Source of the DNA: Polydactylus sextarius
Taxonomy: Eukaryota > Chordata > Actinopteri > Polynemidae
Assembly (NCBI GenBank): GCA_016801845.1
Contig: CM028914.1
Coordinates: 17,807,272-17,871,271, forward strand
Reading direction: 5' to 3'
Length of the DNA stretch: 64,000 bases
Shown: piece by piece, positions 1-11,834 of the stretch
Numbering within the stretch: the stretch's first letter is position 1
How the letters are laid out: the number at the start of each line of letters is the position of its first letter
The notes under the pieces: generated by a model
What the model was told of the DNA's origin: nothing
What the model saw: only the letters and a program-made list of their open reading frames with translations
Database searches by the model: none
Program-made: the position numbers and the translations under genes

Positions 1-958
1 CTGCGCGTTTCCAGGCTGCAGGTCCACATGTTGAACGGAGCATTACTGGCTTTAATGTTCCCAGTGGTCAACACCCGACTGGTGAGTAATCAGCACTGGA
101 AATATCTCCAGCAAATCCCTTGATCTGATTCACAGCTCGGCCCCTCACGAGCCTTTGTTCTGTCTCTGAAGTTAACAAGGACGAGGATGATTCTCGTTCA
201 TTATCCACACACTTCACTTTTCATGACAGCTCAACAATAGAACAAGTGTTTTCCCTTTGCTCCGACATGTTTAAAGAGACTACTTTGTGACGTTTTTATC
301 TCCGTCTTGTCAAAGAATTTGACCGTGGTGTTTAAATAAATGCGGTGTCTCTAGCAGAGCATGAATCTGAGGAGCAGATTCCAACATTCAGAAGACAAAA
401 TGTCAAAACCCAAATGGTTTGATTGATGACGGGAATTTGCAGTTTTAGTAAAAGAAAATCGGAGGAATTCAGTCCAGTGGCAGCGCTTCCTGCTCGAAAA
501 GCCTCGACTAAGAGCTGCCTTTGAATTCTATTTGATTGAGTCCATTTCTAACATCGTCTCTGCAAAGTCGTAATGTTCTCCTGAGTGAAGTGAAGGTTTT
601 CTACCATAACTCTGTTTCATTATCACATAAAGACCTTGTTTTCTTCTAAGACAAGTACATCGTTCTCACATCAGTGAACATGATGTCCTTGGTCAGCTTG
701 AACTTTAATTAGTTTTCACAGCAGATACAGTCAACGCAAGTGTGAGCTCTGAAATCAGATTTAAGATTAAATGGACTCAACGGAAAAACAGTGTACGTCG
801 GAAACCTTGTCATAAATAAATGGTAAAAGCTTTAAATAATTCATTTCAAGTATTAATAAGGTTATAAATAAAGCTACACATTTAGATAACTGGCCAATCG
901 TTGTTATGAATTAAACACATCAGTCTCAGTTTTGAGTTACGTCATGAATATAAATGTG

Positions 959-1037
<79 letters not shown>

Positions 1038-1052
1038 TTTTATGTATGTATG

Positions 1053-1124
<72 letters not shown>

Positions 1125-4031
1125 TGAGGGCTCTTTGCTATCAGTTAGTCGCACCCTCTGGTGACTTCCTCTCACGAGCAGTAGAATAATATAGAATAAT
1201 GACTAGAGATCAATCACCGGCACCAGTGCATGCTGGTCTGAGGTCAGTTCATCAGACCGTGAGCAGATTTGTTCACCAGATGTTTCAGTTGTTCGTCCTG
1301 ATCTCACAGTACAAACAATAAAACACATGAACAAAACCAGGGTCTGAGCTAATGAATGAATGAATGAATGTGTTTTAAAAAGAAGTCAAACAATTTCTGT
1401 TTGTTCTCTCTGCAGTTGCCCTTCGAGAAGGAGATCTACTACATCCAGCACTCTATGCTGTACCTGGTCCCTCTTTACCTTTTCAGGAAAGGAGGTATGT
1501 GTGTCATCTCCACTGTCGGCCACGATGAAACTTCTCACACGCCAGACAAGAGAAATAGTCATAACGTGCTATACCATGACGCCTTCCTTCATGGATGGAT
1601 TCCCTTTTCTTGATGGTGTTTGAGTCGCAATAGCTACCGGCGCCTTCTCTGTCCGTTCAGCCGTGTCGGCCGTCACTGCTCACGTCAGCAGCACAGTTAT
1701 CTGTTTACTCTAAACAAAAGTCTCTCGCTGTTAATACAAGTGTTTTGTATTAACATTTACAAGAAGCAGAAACCGTAGAATGACCTTCATCATAAAGATG
1801 TCTAAAGGCACAGGAAGTGACGTAAACGGCAAGAAATTTTTTATATCTGATAAATAATTGCAGGCCGCTTTGTTCTTGCCTATTTTCTGTCAGTTTTTGA
1901 TCGGTAAAATCTTAAATTTAATTTGATGTCATTTGAACAGTGCAGAAATCTCACAGACGTCTTACTTAACCGACAGACCAAAAGTTCTGCAGTTGCGTTA
2001 TTGTCTTGTAACAACCGCAGTTTCCTTCTGGTGTGAGGTAAGAAAAAGCAGACCGCTGAGTAGTGCAACAACATTAAGGTGGAGGTGCATCACGTGTAAA
2101 TACTTCAGTTGTATTATCGTACACAGCGTCAGACAGACGTTGTACTGGGCAGGTTCCAGCCGTAAATGCGCTGTGACGTGGAACAATTAGAGGTTTAAAC
2201 GCAGCCTTAAAACTATTAAGACTATGAGTGTATTAACAAAAGGAAAGATAAGATTACAGTAATTGGTCACACAAGCTTTAGCATGTCGGCTAAACAGGGT
2301 GTATCACAGCCAGAAGTGTCCCATTGTTCCCTGGTAATGTATAACTGGGGGCAAACAAAAGAAAAAATGTGTTGTTCTAGTTAAACTGATGTGACGAGGG
2401 AACATTTTATATTTCCTCTCCTGCTAAAAATTGTGCCACCAGTGAGGAAACAGGAAAAGCCCGTTTGACATCGCATCCTGTCTCTGGTTTTTCTTCGTTC
2501 CCTTTAGCTTTGACAGATGTGTAACAGGGAAGTGTTCGGCGACAACGTGAGGTTCTTTAGTAATTTGTCTGAACATCCAACATGTTCGCCGTTGTGTAAC
2601 ATACAAACAGCTTCGGGATGATGTCGAATCCGAACTGGTTCAGACTACGAGGTTACAATCACAGCTCGACAAATAAACGTCTTATCTCTTTGATTTGCAT
2701 TTCCATCTCCTGCTGCCGCCAGCACTTTGTCCGCATCAGGGCACAGCTGAATAAATGTACAAGATGTAATCTAACAGACAGGAGGGTTTATGTTGAATAA
2801 AATCTAAGTGTTATCAACTCCTTTTCTTCTAGCCTAACCTCTTCTACTGCTGCTGCTGGATTTAAAGACATACATATTATTACACATTATTCTCTCTGAT
2901 CCCACCGGCTCAAAATGGAGGCTTTGCTCTTTATTTACCCGTTTCCATGGAGGTTCAGTGACAATGACACACACTTTTAACTCAGACTGACCACATACAC
3001 GTTAAGAATAGCTCTAAGCACCACAGGGTTAAATTCATATTTTTGTGGCTCTATCTCCAGATGTTTTATGAATGAATGTGTGTTTTCACAGGTGTATACA
3101 AGCCAGAGCCTCTGGGAGACATGTGGTGGGCGCTTCTCTCCACCGGCATCCTGTTCCTCTATCACTTCATCTTCTTGCAGCTCCTTGGCCTGGTAAGATG
3201 GAGCCCTCTGCTGGGCGTTACATGACATTTCACTCTGCAAAGTGCATGTGTGTAGGGATCATCGCCACAGCACTGATCCATCTGCAGGTGAAAATAAATG
3301 ATAATGAAAGAGTGAATGACTCAAGCTGTGACTGAAAAGGTGAAAGCTGTGATTTATTACCCCTTTTTCTTTTTTCTTTTTATAATAGATTAGTTTAAAA
3401 TGTTTGACAAGTGACATAGTCCAGTAAATGTAAAGTAAATATCAGTGTACATGAGCTTCTTCTTATCTGTATATTTATATATGATCATTTATAGCCTAAT
3501 TGCTGACTGGTCACTGAAGCACTGCTGGGGCAATAAATCTGGGGGTGGCTAGAGCCTGAATCCAGAATCATTAGTACATTTTATGTGTTCTTAAATACTT
3601 TGTACACATTTCCTGTGTTTTCTTATTATATCTGCATAAAGAAGATAAATATATATATGGTCTTTACAGAACAAAACACGTGGGGAACTTATAACTTTAT
3701 ACATAGTCCACATAGTATACAAACATAGTGTGTATGCGTGTATACAATATCCACTTAGTATATAGTCCATATACTGTTGAGACGGACACAAACACTAGTA
3801 TCTGTGACAAAACGATGTGAATTATTTATCACTTTGAATAATTTCTGCAGTTAAATGATAAACCAGGGGAAACACTGCAGACTCACGATGAGGTGATGGT
3901 GTTTTAGAGCAGAAATGCAGCATAAATGATTGATTATAAAGATGTGCACAGTGAATTGAGCCGTGAGATTTGCCAGAAACTCATTTAGATTTTGATTTGT
4001 ATTCACATAATATGAAGATTGATGTGTGTTA

Positions 4032-4071
<40 letters not shown>

Positions 4072-4284
4072 TGTCAGGTGACCGAGGTCAACCTGAACAA
4101 CATGCTGTGCCCGGCCGTGTCCGACCCCTTCTACGGACCCTGGTACCGCGTTTGGGCGACGGGCCACCAGACCTTGCTCACACTCATCCACGGGAAGGTA
4201 CTGACACTTCTGTCGCAGCACACCGGCTCCGTCTGCAGGTACCTGCTGGACGCGCTGCGACTTCGCAGCAAGAAAGTCGACTGA
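1..4284 (+). CDS. tmem164: Transmembrane protein 164, C-terminal part (last four coding exons)
   Basis: Coding segments are 1-81, 1416-1494, 3092-3192 and 4078-4284, with stop TGA at 4282-4284. Splice phases are 0, 1 and 0, and every junction has GT/AG. Together they encode 155 residues; the full-length human protein is about 297, so roughly the N-terminal half lies left of the window. Recognisable stretches are MLNGALLALMFPVVNTRL, LPFEKEIYYIQHSMLYLVPL, the hydrophobic ILFLYHFIFLQLLGL (a membrane segment) and LNNMLCPAVSDPFYGPWYR. The basic C-terminus ends in SKKVD. TMEM164 is a multi-pass membrane protein, reported to act as an acyltransferase on ether phospholipids; that role comes from the literature, not from this sequence. 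AMMECR1 is its next gene in human as well as here. Family assignment is firm; only the 5' part is missing. Confidence 0.94.
82..1415 (+). other. tmem164 intron with compound microsatellite
   Basis: Intron between the first two visible tmem164 exons. It starts gtgagt after the CTG at 79-81 and ends in a pyrimidine-rich ctctctgcag at 1415. Apart from the TA/TG microsatellite at about 955-1120 and a short GAAT tandem (ATGAATGAATGAATG, about 1350-1370), I see no gene or recognisable element. Confidence 0.8.
955..1120. repeat. Compound (TA)n/(TG)n microsatellite
   Basis: Alternating blocks of TA and TG dinucleotides: TA, TG, TA, TG, a TATG/TGTA transition, then about 55 bp of uninterrupted TA. 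Open reading frames across it (YIYIYI, VCVCV) are artefacts of the repeat. It is likely length-polymorphic. Confidence 0.95.
1495..3091 (+). other. tmem164 intron, no further feature seen
   Basis: Lies between exons 1416-1494 and 3092-3192. The donor is ggag|gtatgt and the acceptor ttttcacag. No coding exon, RNA gene or clear mobile element was recognised in it on either strand. The short ORFs are isolated and lack splice context. Confidence 0.7.
4036..4068 (+). repeat. (TG)n tract directly upstream of the last tmem164 exon
   Basis: An uninterrupted TG run of about 16 units, followed by TTTTTGTCAG and the acceptor at 4077. The repeat takes the place of most of the polypyrimidine tract of the final intron (3193-4077). 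Confidence 0.93.
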
Positions 4285-4800
4285 GCGCGAACGGAGACGC
4301 AGCACGGACCGAACCTTTCACTCAAAATGCCTGCTCTTTATCGTGCAGATTTTTTTTTTTTTTTTTTTTTTTTAAAAAGCAACATTTTAATGCATATTTT
4401 AAGACTTACCATCTGTTTTACTGTAACAAGCGAGCATTTCAGGGCCAGTGAATCATCGTGTCATTATTTTAGTGTCGTAGTCAGCTTGCACCCGTACTTG
4501 CATGCACAAGCATAATAGGCATTTTAAGGCTGGACAGAACAAACCTTTTTCAGGATTCAAGCTCCATAAATACTTTGGAGAATTTGTTGGTGATTTCTCA
4601 AACTGCCCTTTTTTTTTTTGTTTTGTTTTGTTGAAAAAACAGAAAAACAAAAAACAAGAATCACGGCAATATCACTACTGATCTGCAGTTGTTACACCCT
4701 CAGTTCTTTATGCGATAGTTATGCTAGATCTATGTTAGTGGGTAAAGCTGCCATTTTTATTCGTTTTCAAAAAATAAAAAATATTGTGAATGTGAGCTGT
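4285..4800 (+). other. tmem164: tmem164 3' UTR (probable)
   Basis: Follows the TGA at 4282-4284. The first good polyadenylation hexamer AATAAA is at 4773-4778. The UTR contains several T runs (about 4350-4372, 4610-4619). A second AATAAA at 5394-5399 falls inside the duplicated segment, so a longer 3' end is possible. The extent is inferred from the hexamer only. Confidence 0.55.
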
Positions 4801-5136
4801 CGTAAAAAAAAAAAAATTAACGGTTCTTTAGTTGGAGGATTTTTTTTTTTTTTTTTTTTGTGCGATCACCTCTCAGTGTTGTCATGACTGGAAAAAAAAA
4901 AAGGTATTTATGGCGTCCCTCTGTTCTCACTTCATAAACACACACACACACGTACAGGTAATGAAAACGTCGTCGTCAGTGGCGTCTCTGTGTCTCAACC
5001 AGTTCTGATCATTCCAGTCGTGATAATCAGGGGACATGAGAGCGTTTTACATGCTGAGATTCAAAGTGATGAATGAGGATTCATGAATCTACACTGGGAT
5101 GTTGTTATCACCTCCACTAAAGGAGGTTGTGTATTG

Positions 5137-5168
<32 letters not shown>

Positions 5169-5808
5169 CGGTGATGTTGGACCACATTCAGAGAGGTTTG
5201 AACTTCAGCGAGTCGCTGGGTCATTGTGATGTTTAATGTCTAATTCAGAATAGATTTTTAACAAAGTGTATATCTGGGCTGGATTCATGCGTAATGACAC
5301 TTGAATACAATTTATCGCTTGATCCCCGTGTCGATCTTACAAAGGCATCCTGAATTCACTCCACAACGACGACTCACCACCTCAGTCTCATGTAATAAAA
5401 AGCATCAGATGATCTGCATGAAGTCACTTTGAGTCAGTTATTGACCATCAATGTGAAGGAAAGTATTAAGTAATATTGGTAATTGGAATAGGTCACTTTG
5501 GTTTTTAACATTTCAAGTATGAGGGATGTGTTTATTACTGTAGCATAAACTTTACTCGGCTGTAAAGAAGGGATAAGACAAACTTTTGTATTTCTATCAG
5601 TTGGAGTTTATGTCCTGTATTGACAATAAAAGTGATGTTGACCAAAGTTCTCATGCGTCTAGCATCTTTAATAACATCCAGGCTTTGTAAAACTTCAATA
5701 TTCTGCCTTTTTTCCTCATGTGTCAGAAAATATGACTGTTTTGTTTCCATTAGCACAGTGAACACGATGATATCTCAACGAGGGACTCTTCACAATGAAT
5801 AGGAAGTT
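5169..5808. repeat. Segmental duplication, copy 1 (640 bp)
   Basis: Begins CGGTGATGTTGGACC after a long T run and ends AATAGGAAGTT. It is almost identical to 8453-9010 in the same orientation. I see only a few substitutions (for example ACTCGGCTG versus ACTTGGCTG, GGGATAAGACA versus GGGATAGGACA, CATGCGTC versus CATGCATC), plus an 82-bp block present here after GTGTAT but missing from copy 2. The 76-codon minus-strand ORF at 5535-5765 recurs in copy 2, but nothing marks it as a gene. Confidence 0.93.
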
Positions 5809-6131
5809 AATAAACAGCTCTGCATTTTGGGAAATACACTCACATTGTGACACAGATTTAGATGAGAAGATTTTCCACCACTTATGAACATTAAACATAA
5901 AACAACCAGCCACAAACTGTCTTTAGAAGTATATAACACTTAGTTTAACACTTTGGAATAAGGAAATACCAAAAAAAAAAAGAAAAAAAGGTTTATATAC
6001 TTTATCCAAACTAATCCCAAGTGTCCACCTAACCTTCATCCTTGAATTGAAAAGAAATAAAACAGAAATGGACCCAGAGACATTTAGGCTGTAACATTCA
6101 ACATTATCTGCTTCCATTTGTTCCACAAATG

Positions 6132-6222
6132 TCAAGTAAGGCTGCCATGTGGCAGATCCTTGAAGAGAGCATCTTTTATCTTCTGGAGTCTGTTCTCCAG
6201 ATATTGCTTAGTCTCTTTGATC
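6132..6222 (-). other. Possible terminal coding exon on the minus strand
   Basis: On the minus strand a strong pyrimidine-rich acceptor (CTCCTACGCTTTTCCACAG) precedes an open segment reading IKETKQYLENRLQKIKDALF followed by KDLPHGSLT and a TGA at 6134-6132. The composition is helix-like and protein-like. I could not find a convincing partner exon at higher coordinates and I do not recognise the protein. The plus strand is also open here, so chance is possible. It could be the last exon of a small gene between tmem164 and ammecr1, or a relic. Confidence 0.22.
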
Positions 6223-8452
6223 CTGTGGAAAAGCGTAGGAGGAACAGTATGAGTCACTTGGCCAACAACATGTAACAGGCCACAATGCTGCACTAGTAAT
6301 TGCTCAGTGTCACCATCCTGTTGAATGACAAGAGGATATATCTATCAGATGCTTTTTATATTTTTACAAAGAATATTGTAAATTGACTGTCAAAATATCC
6401 AGATCAGGTCTAATGGTCTGATTTTTTGATCATCTGTCCGTCTTAAAATATTCGACAAATAGATGACGACTGAATCCTTCAGATAACTTTCTACCACTTT
6501 GCATCTGAGGATTTGCTCATTTAAATTCTCCTCCTGTTTGTTTTTAAGATGATCTAGAGTTGTCAATTTAAACAGATTAAGACGGTTTTAGATCCTTTAA
6601 TCTGCTTCAAATCTTATCCCAAATTGAAAATAGAGTCTGGCAGAGATATAGAGGAGGGATTGTAGAGTGAGTTGATACAAGAATGTTTTGTGTTGTGCTT
6701 TTCTGTATCGATGAAACAACAGAGATGCAGTGAGTTAATTAGAGTTTGTGTTATTGAGCTGTAGAGGTGCTGGTGGGTGGATTTTGTTAACTCTGACCAG
6801 AGTCAGACTAGCTGCAGTAGTTTTTTACGCTAAGATTCATATTTACCAAGCAGACACTATAGTGGTATCGATCGTCTTGTCTTCTCTACTCACAGCAAGA
6901 AAGTGAATGAGCATATTCCCCTAAAATGTTAAGCCATTCCTTTAATAACCTGGTTTCTCATCACAGCACAGTAATGACACCGGTTGCCGCCTGAGTTGTT
7001 TCAGGCCTCGTTCTGACTTGTGTCTTAGCTCTTTGCGTTTGGTTTGGCCCTTCCTCTCCGAGGCCACGCGAGGTGAAAAGCTTTAAGTGCAGCGTTTCGA
7101 CCGAAGTGAGGTGCAGAGAGTTTACACGGGTCTGTAGCACCTTCTCATTACAGACGGTCAAGAGAGGAGGTCGACCCTGAAAAACCACCACGCCGGTCGA
7201 GAAGAGGCCTCGAAGGGACGGTGGATTAAGAGAGAAAATGTCCAAAAAATGCTGTTTGCTGCTCTTCTCTTCAAGACAAAAAAAGAAAAAGAAAAAGAAA
7301 AAGCAAGCGTCAGAAATCCCAGCCAAAACATCTTGGTCAGAGAGATGAATAGCACTTAGTGACAGCAGGGTAATGGAGTTGACACGCCTTGTAACACAAA
7401 AACACATAAAACAATATCAATCCCTGGTGAAACAAAGTTAATAGAGTCTGACAGCAGACTTTGTAGAGTTCCTTTTTTTACAACAGCAGTTTAAACTCGC
7501 TTCACTCATCAGTATCATTTATTCAGACAGATGGAGGTCTAGACTCAGGAGAGAGAATAAAGTGCAGTTTGAATGTGATCTCAGGTCAGTGTCAGGGTTC
7601 ATGTGTGGTTACACAGCAGCATCAGACTGAAGCCACTTCACTTCTCTCCGAGCACTTAGTTCTGAATATCATATAACAAACAGGGAAGTATTTTCAGATA
7701 CACCTGCACAGACTTGGTGCTGAGCCGCTTCGGGGTTTGAGTTTTCAACTCTCAGAGCAGAAAAACATCCACTATATCAAGTTGTTGGTGGATGTTTTAG
7801 AGGCCAACAAGCCAAAACATGGACGAATAAAAAGCACAACCCTTTAAAATCAATGACTACAGTTACTCAGTGACTGTGTTTACATTGACAGTGATATTCT
7901 AAATGATACAAATATTCCAAAGAAATTTGGGATAAAGAATTTGAAACCATATCTCACTCATAATGTTACTGCAAACCCTTTTGCGCATTTTATTTTTACT
8001 TGAGCAATCTTTTTTTTTTTTTTTTTTTTTTCTTACAAATTATTATTTGTATGGCGAAACATCCCAGTAAACACATGGGGACACAACTTACGACACGTGT
8101 CTTTGAACAGTTGACGTGTTACAAAATGCTGAGAAATGTTGTTTACACGTCTCCATATGGGGAATAAGATCAACATATAGCACATATGTCAAATATTTCT
8201 TATTCTAAATGTGACCTTATATGGGTTACAGTAAACGTAGACACTACGTGGTACTGTGCATTGATCTGTCAGTGTTTTATTTGTCCACATCAGTGATATC
8301 TCACATTAAGTTTTCAGGTCGTCCGCCTTGAGGGAATCTTTTCAAAATCTGGCTTTAAGATGCAGTCTTTAAATTTTGGTGTCCAAAAGCCAAAGGTTAA
8401 AAGGTTATTTCTTTTTTTTATCATCCGTTTTTTTCTGTTTGTTTGTTTTTTC
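6223..8452. other. Intergenic, no gene recognised
   Basis: AT-rich DNA with T runs (about 8010-8032) and an A/G-rich stretch near 7277-7305. The 148-codon minus-strand ORF at 6961-7407 contains a poly-Phe run made by that stretch and looks non-biological. No splice-supported exons were found. Confidence 0.55.
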
Positions 8453-9010
8453 CGGTGATGTTGGACCACATTCAGAGAGGTTTGAACTTCAGCGAGTCGC
8501 TGGGTCATTGTGATGTTTAATGTCTAATTCAGAATAGATTTTTAACAAAGTGTATCCACCTCCACCAACGACGACTCACCACCTCAGTCTCATGTAATAA
8601 AAAGCATCAGATGATCTGCATGAAGTCACTTTGAGTCAGTTATTGACCATCAATGTGAAGGAAAGTATTAAGTAATATTGGTAATTGGAATAGGTCACTT
8701 TGGTTTTTAACATTTCAAGTATGAGGGATGTGTTTATTACTGTAGCATAAACTTTACTTGGCTGTAAAGAAGGGATAGGACAAACTTTTGTATTTCTATC
8801 AGTTGGAGTTTATGTCCTGTATTGACAATAAAAGTGATGTTGACCAAAGTTCTCATGCATCTAGCATCTTTAATAACATCCAGGCTTTGTAAAACTTCAA
8901 TATTCTGCCTTTTTTCCTCATGTGTCAGAAAATATGACTGTTTTGTTTCCATTAGCACAGTGAACACGATGATATCTCAACGAGGGACTCTTCACAATGA
9001 ATAGGAAGTT
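8453..9010. repeat. Segmental duplication, copy 2 (558 bp)
   Basis: Direct copy of 5169-5808 lying about 3.28 kb downstream, with 82 bp deleted after GTGTAT (the junction reads GTGTATCCACCTCCACCAACG). It has a T-rich left flank, as copy 1 does, and ends at the same AGGAAGTT. The near identity implies a recent duplication or gene conversion. Confidence 0.93.
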
Positions 9011-9039
9011 GTGAGCACGTAATCTTGTGAATTATATCA

Positions 9040-9180
9040 GGAATATCCAAAATGTCAAAGGTCGCTGTGACCTCACTTCATGTTTTCAGACTCTTGGACG
9101 TGTTATCAACCAGGAATCTTTTCAAATTTGCCACAAACACACAAACACTGAATGTGTGATTAGAATTTGATGGCGTATTG
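9040..9180. repeat. Fish interspersed repeat fragment (copy A)
   Basis: Contains GTCAAAGGTCGCTGTGACCTCA followed by GGAATCTTTTCAAATTTGCCACAAACAC. The same word pattern occurs at about 10070-10290 and 57050-57440, so these are dispersed copies of one AT-rich family with an internal period of roughly 80-90 bp. No coding capacity. Confidence 0.6.
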
Positions 9181-10069
9181 GGAAAAGTTTTCTTCATTAT
9201 ATGCAAACTCTTTAATGTGTATACATCACATGTCCTGTAACACTCAAGAAACTTCTGCTGACCTTGTTGTTATCTGAGTAGAAAGCACTGAGCACCCCCT
9301 CGCTCAGGGCTCGTTTTCACTCAGCTTGTGTTTACTGGGTTGTGAGTCCATCAGTAGTAGTAGTAGTTGAATTAAAGCTTCCCAGAAAGACAGCACATAC
9401 ATGTTTTCACACAACATGTTTTTGGTCATAACTAATGAATTTAAGCTCTGATTAGCTACGACTGATTGAACATCTCTTTTTTAGAGACAGTTTTCATTGA
9501 ACCACAGTGGTCAAAGTGAGCTATGATACAGTTTCAATAGTAAACAAGTGTGTTTGATCACATCACCTGATCTTCACCAGCATTTCGCCAAGCTGCCATG
9601 AAAGTAAACTAATATTATATTGCCGGTGTGACAAGAACAACTCATATTATTTCAGGGAACAAAGACCTCCTGTGTTTAGTTTATGCTGCTGGTCTGTGAG
9701 AGGATATCTGTTGATCTCTGAGTGTCGTCGTTATCGAGTCAGAAAAGAGCCAGAAAATCCTCATTCAACACGCTCACTGCTCTGTCTCCAGCTCCTCCAT
9801 CACTCATCATAAAAAATGGGTGACACCTGCAGTTATCACATAATAGTGGAGAAGAACTGACACATCAACACACACTATCAGATGGTAGCAGGAGAACGGG
9901 GACAGCGTCATAAAAGTTTTAAGAGTCAATTCAGAGATTTTTATACCTCCACATGCCGACTACAGCCACAACAGGTGGCACTATATTTTCACTGTGTCCG
10001 TCCCCATTATGTTGAACTCAGTCGTGTCGAGTTTATTGGTATAGAACCGAATCAAACCATCTCAAGGCC

Positions 10070-10290
10070 TTAAAGGAATCATTTCAAATTTGGCAACAAC
10101 ATTCAGTTGGAACCAACTAGATTTTAGTGTTTGGTGTCCTCAGGTCAGAAGTCTCACAAACATGTTTTTGACCTTTTGAGAGGGATATTTCAGCATTACC
10201 CTGAAGGATCATCTTCACATTTGGCACAAACATTCACTTTGACTTAAAGATGAAGTGATTTTGAAGATTTTGAAGGTCAAAAGTCAAAGC
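10070..10290. repeat. Fish interspersed repeat fragment (copy B)
   Basis: Two degenerate units: GGAATCATTTCAAATTTGGCAACAACATT, then GGATCATCTTCACATTTGGCACAAACATT, each followed by TGA-rich linker and AGGTCA words. Same family as 9040-9180 and 57050-57440. Confidence 0.6.
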
Positions 10291-10763
10291 ACAAACAACA
10301 CACAAGAAAGTTAACTGGACTTAGTTAAATTGACTGTAACTGAACTGGTTGGTGGAGATGGAATGAAAACTATTGACAACAGCGTGATACAGCAGGACGC
10401 AACAGTTACAGGGGTCACATTTTTCAACCAGCGCATCACACATCCCATCACATGAAGCAAAGAGAAAAAAAGGAACTGAATCATCTGAATCAAACACTGC
10501 TTCTTGACCACTTAGGACAGATGAATGAACATGGATCAACCAAAACGAGTCCAATAAACACTGACACACAGTGAGATTTAAACAGGGGGGTGTGAGTTGT
10601 CACTGACCTAAATGAAGCAACATGAGTCAATTGAACGTATTGATTTGGTGTCATCTGATCAAATGCGGGAAGGCCATTTAACTTGTGATACTGTGTGTGT
10701 ATGTATGCGTTTGCTGAAAGAAATAAAATGACACATGTTCTCTTTTCAGTTGATTTTGTATTT

Positions 10764-10769
10764 TTTATT
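10764..10769 (-). promoter_or_regulatory. Candidate ammecr1 polyadenylation signal
   Basis: AATAAA on the minus strand (plus strand TTTATT), the most distal good hexamer before sequence with no further sign of the gene. Cleavage would fall at about 10740-10750. Confidence 0.5.
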
Positions 10770-11384
10770 GAATAAATGATTTAAAAGGTAATAACAATGT
10801 TTAAAACTACATTATCTTCACAGCCATTGCTTACATACTCAGATAACCCATCTATATATATTCTTTCAACCCTCCCCGCTTTTCTTTTTTGCAATTTTTT
10901 TGCGTATTTCTTTTTTTTTTTTTTTTTTCCTTTAGGTCTTTTTTTTTCTGTGTGTCTGTTTTATTTTTGTGGATTTTTTTTTTTTTTTTTTTGGAGTCAT
11001 ACTATCATAATAAATGCCCGTTTCAAGTCTCATCACACTAACAGCAATTCAATAGGAAAAGAGGAAGGGTCTAGCTCTACAGGGGATGGATTTGAAGTTC
11101 CCAGTTCATATTATTCCATCAACATTTTTCAAGTTACTAAAGCAGAGGAAGAACAAAAAAAATCCAAAAATCGAACAGAAAGGAAATAAAAGTTGGTATG
11201 AGGAGTTACACCAGGCAACCCTCCCAGCCCATCAGGCCACTGCAACAGAAAAAGTCATTTTGTACAGTGACACTTCTTAGAAGTCAGTGTCTCAAAAATT
11301 CAGAACATAGAAAACCACTAAAATAATTTTGAAACTAGATCCAAAATATTCTTTTGAAAAGAATTTATTTTGATGTACAAAAAC

Positions 11385-11600
11385 AGTCATTTTCTTTTCT
11401 TTTTTTTTTTTTTTATTTGTTTTTTAAAATATTTTTTTAATAAAAGTTTCAAACACAAGTTTATTGTAGTTCTTATTTCATTTGTCATTATCATTATTAT
11501 TATTGATTCATTTATTCTTCTTCTTATCTTTTTTTATTTTTATTTTTTTTATTATTATTATTATTTTATTTTTTTTTTATTTATTTATCTATCAGTGCGA
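11385..11600. repeat. T-rich, (ATT)n low-complexity block
   Basis: Runs of T interrupted by ATT/TTA units. On the ammecr1 mRNA this reads as an A-rich stretch. The poly-Phe/Ile/Tyr ORF across it is an artefact. Confidence 0.9.
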
Positions 11601-11789
11601 TTGTATACCAGTGCAGCTACTGGGTCCAGAGTAAAGAAAACAGGCTTTTTCATCTTTAATGGCATAAAAAATAAGGAAAAATCCATCTTTTGTACAAAGT
11701 ATAACTGCTGGTCTTTAGGGAAAAAAAACATTTATAAACCCATAAAGCTAGGAGGCACACCATGGGATTTTCATTTTTGTAAATTATAG

Positions 11790-11834
11790 CAATAATAATA
11801 ATAATAATAACAATAATAATAATAATAATAATAA
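11790..11834. repeat. (AAT)n microsatellite
   Basis: About 14 AAT units with one AAC interruption, inside the ammecr1 3' UTR; UAU/UUA-rich on the mRNA strand. Confidence 0.9.

Noticed and set aside
932..1175. Tyr/Ile and Val/Cys repeat ORFs on both strands
   Set aside because: They are translations of a TA/TG microsatellite inside a tmem164 intron.
4026..4451. 141-codon plus-strand ORF
   Set aside because: Out-of-frame shadow of the last tmem164 exon, with a poly-Val/Cys start from (TG)n and a poly-Phe end from a T run.
6961..7407. 148-codon minus-strand ORF
   Set aside because: Contains a poly-Phe run from an A/G-rich tract, has no splice or promoter context, and its composition is not protein-like.
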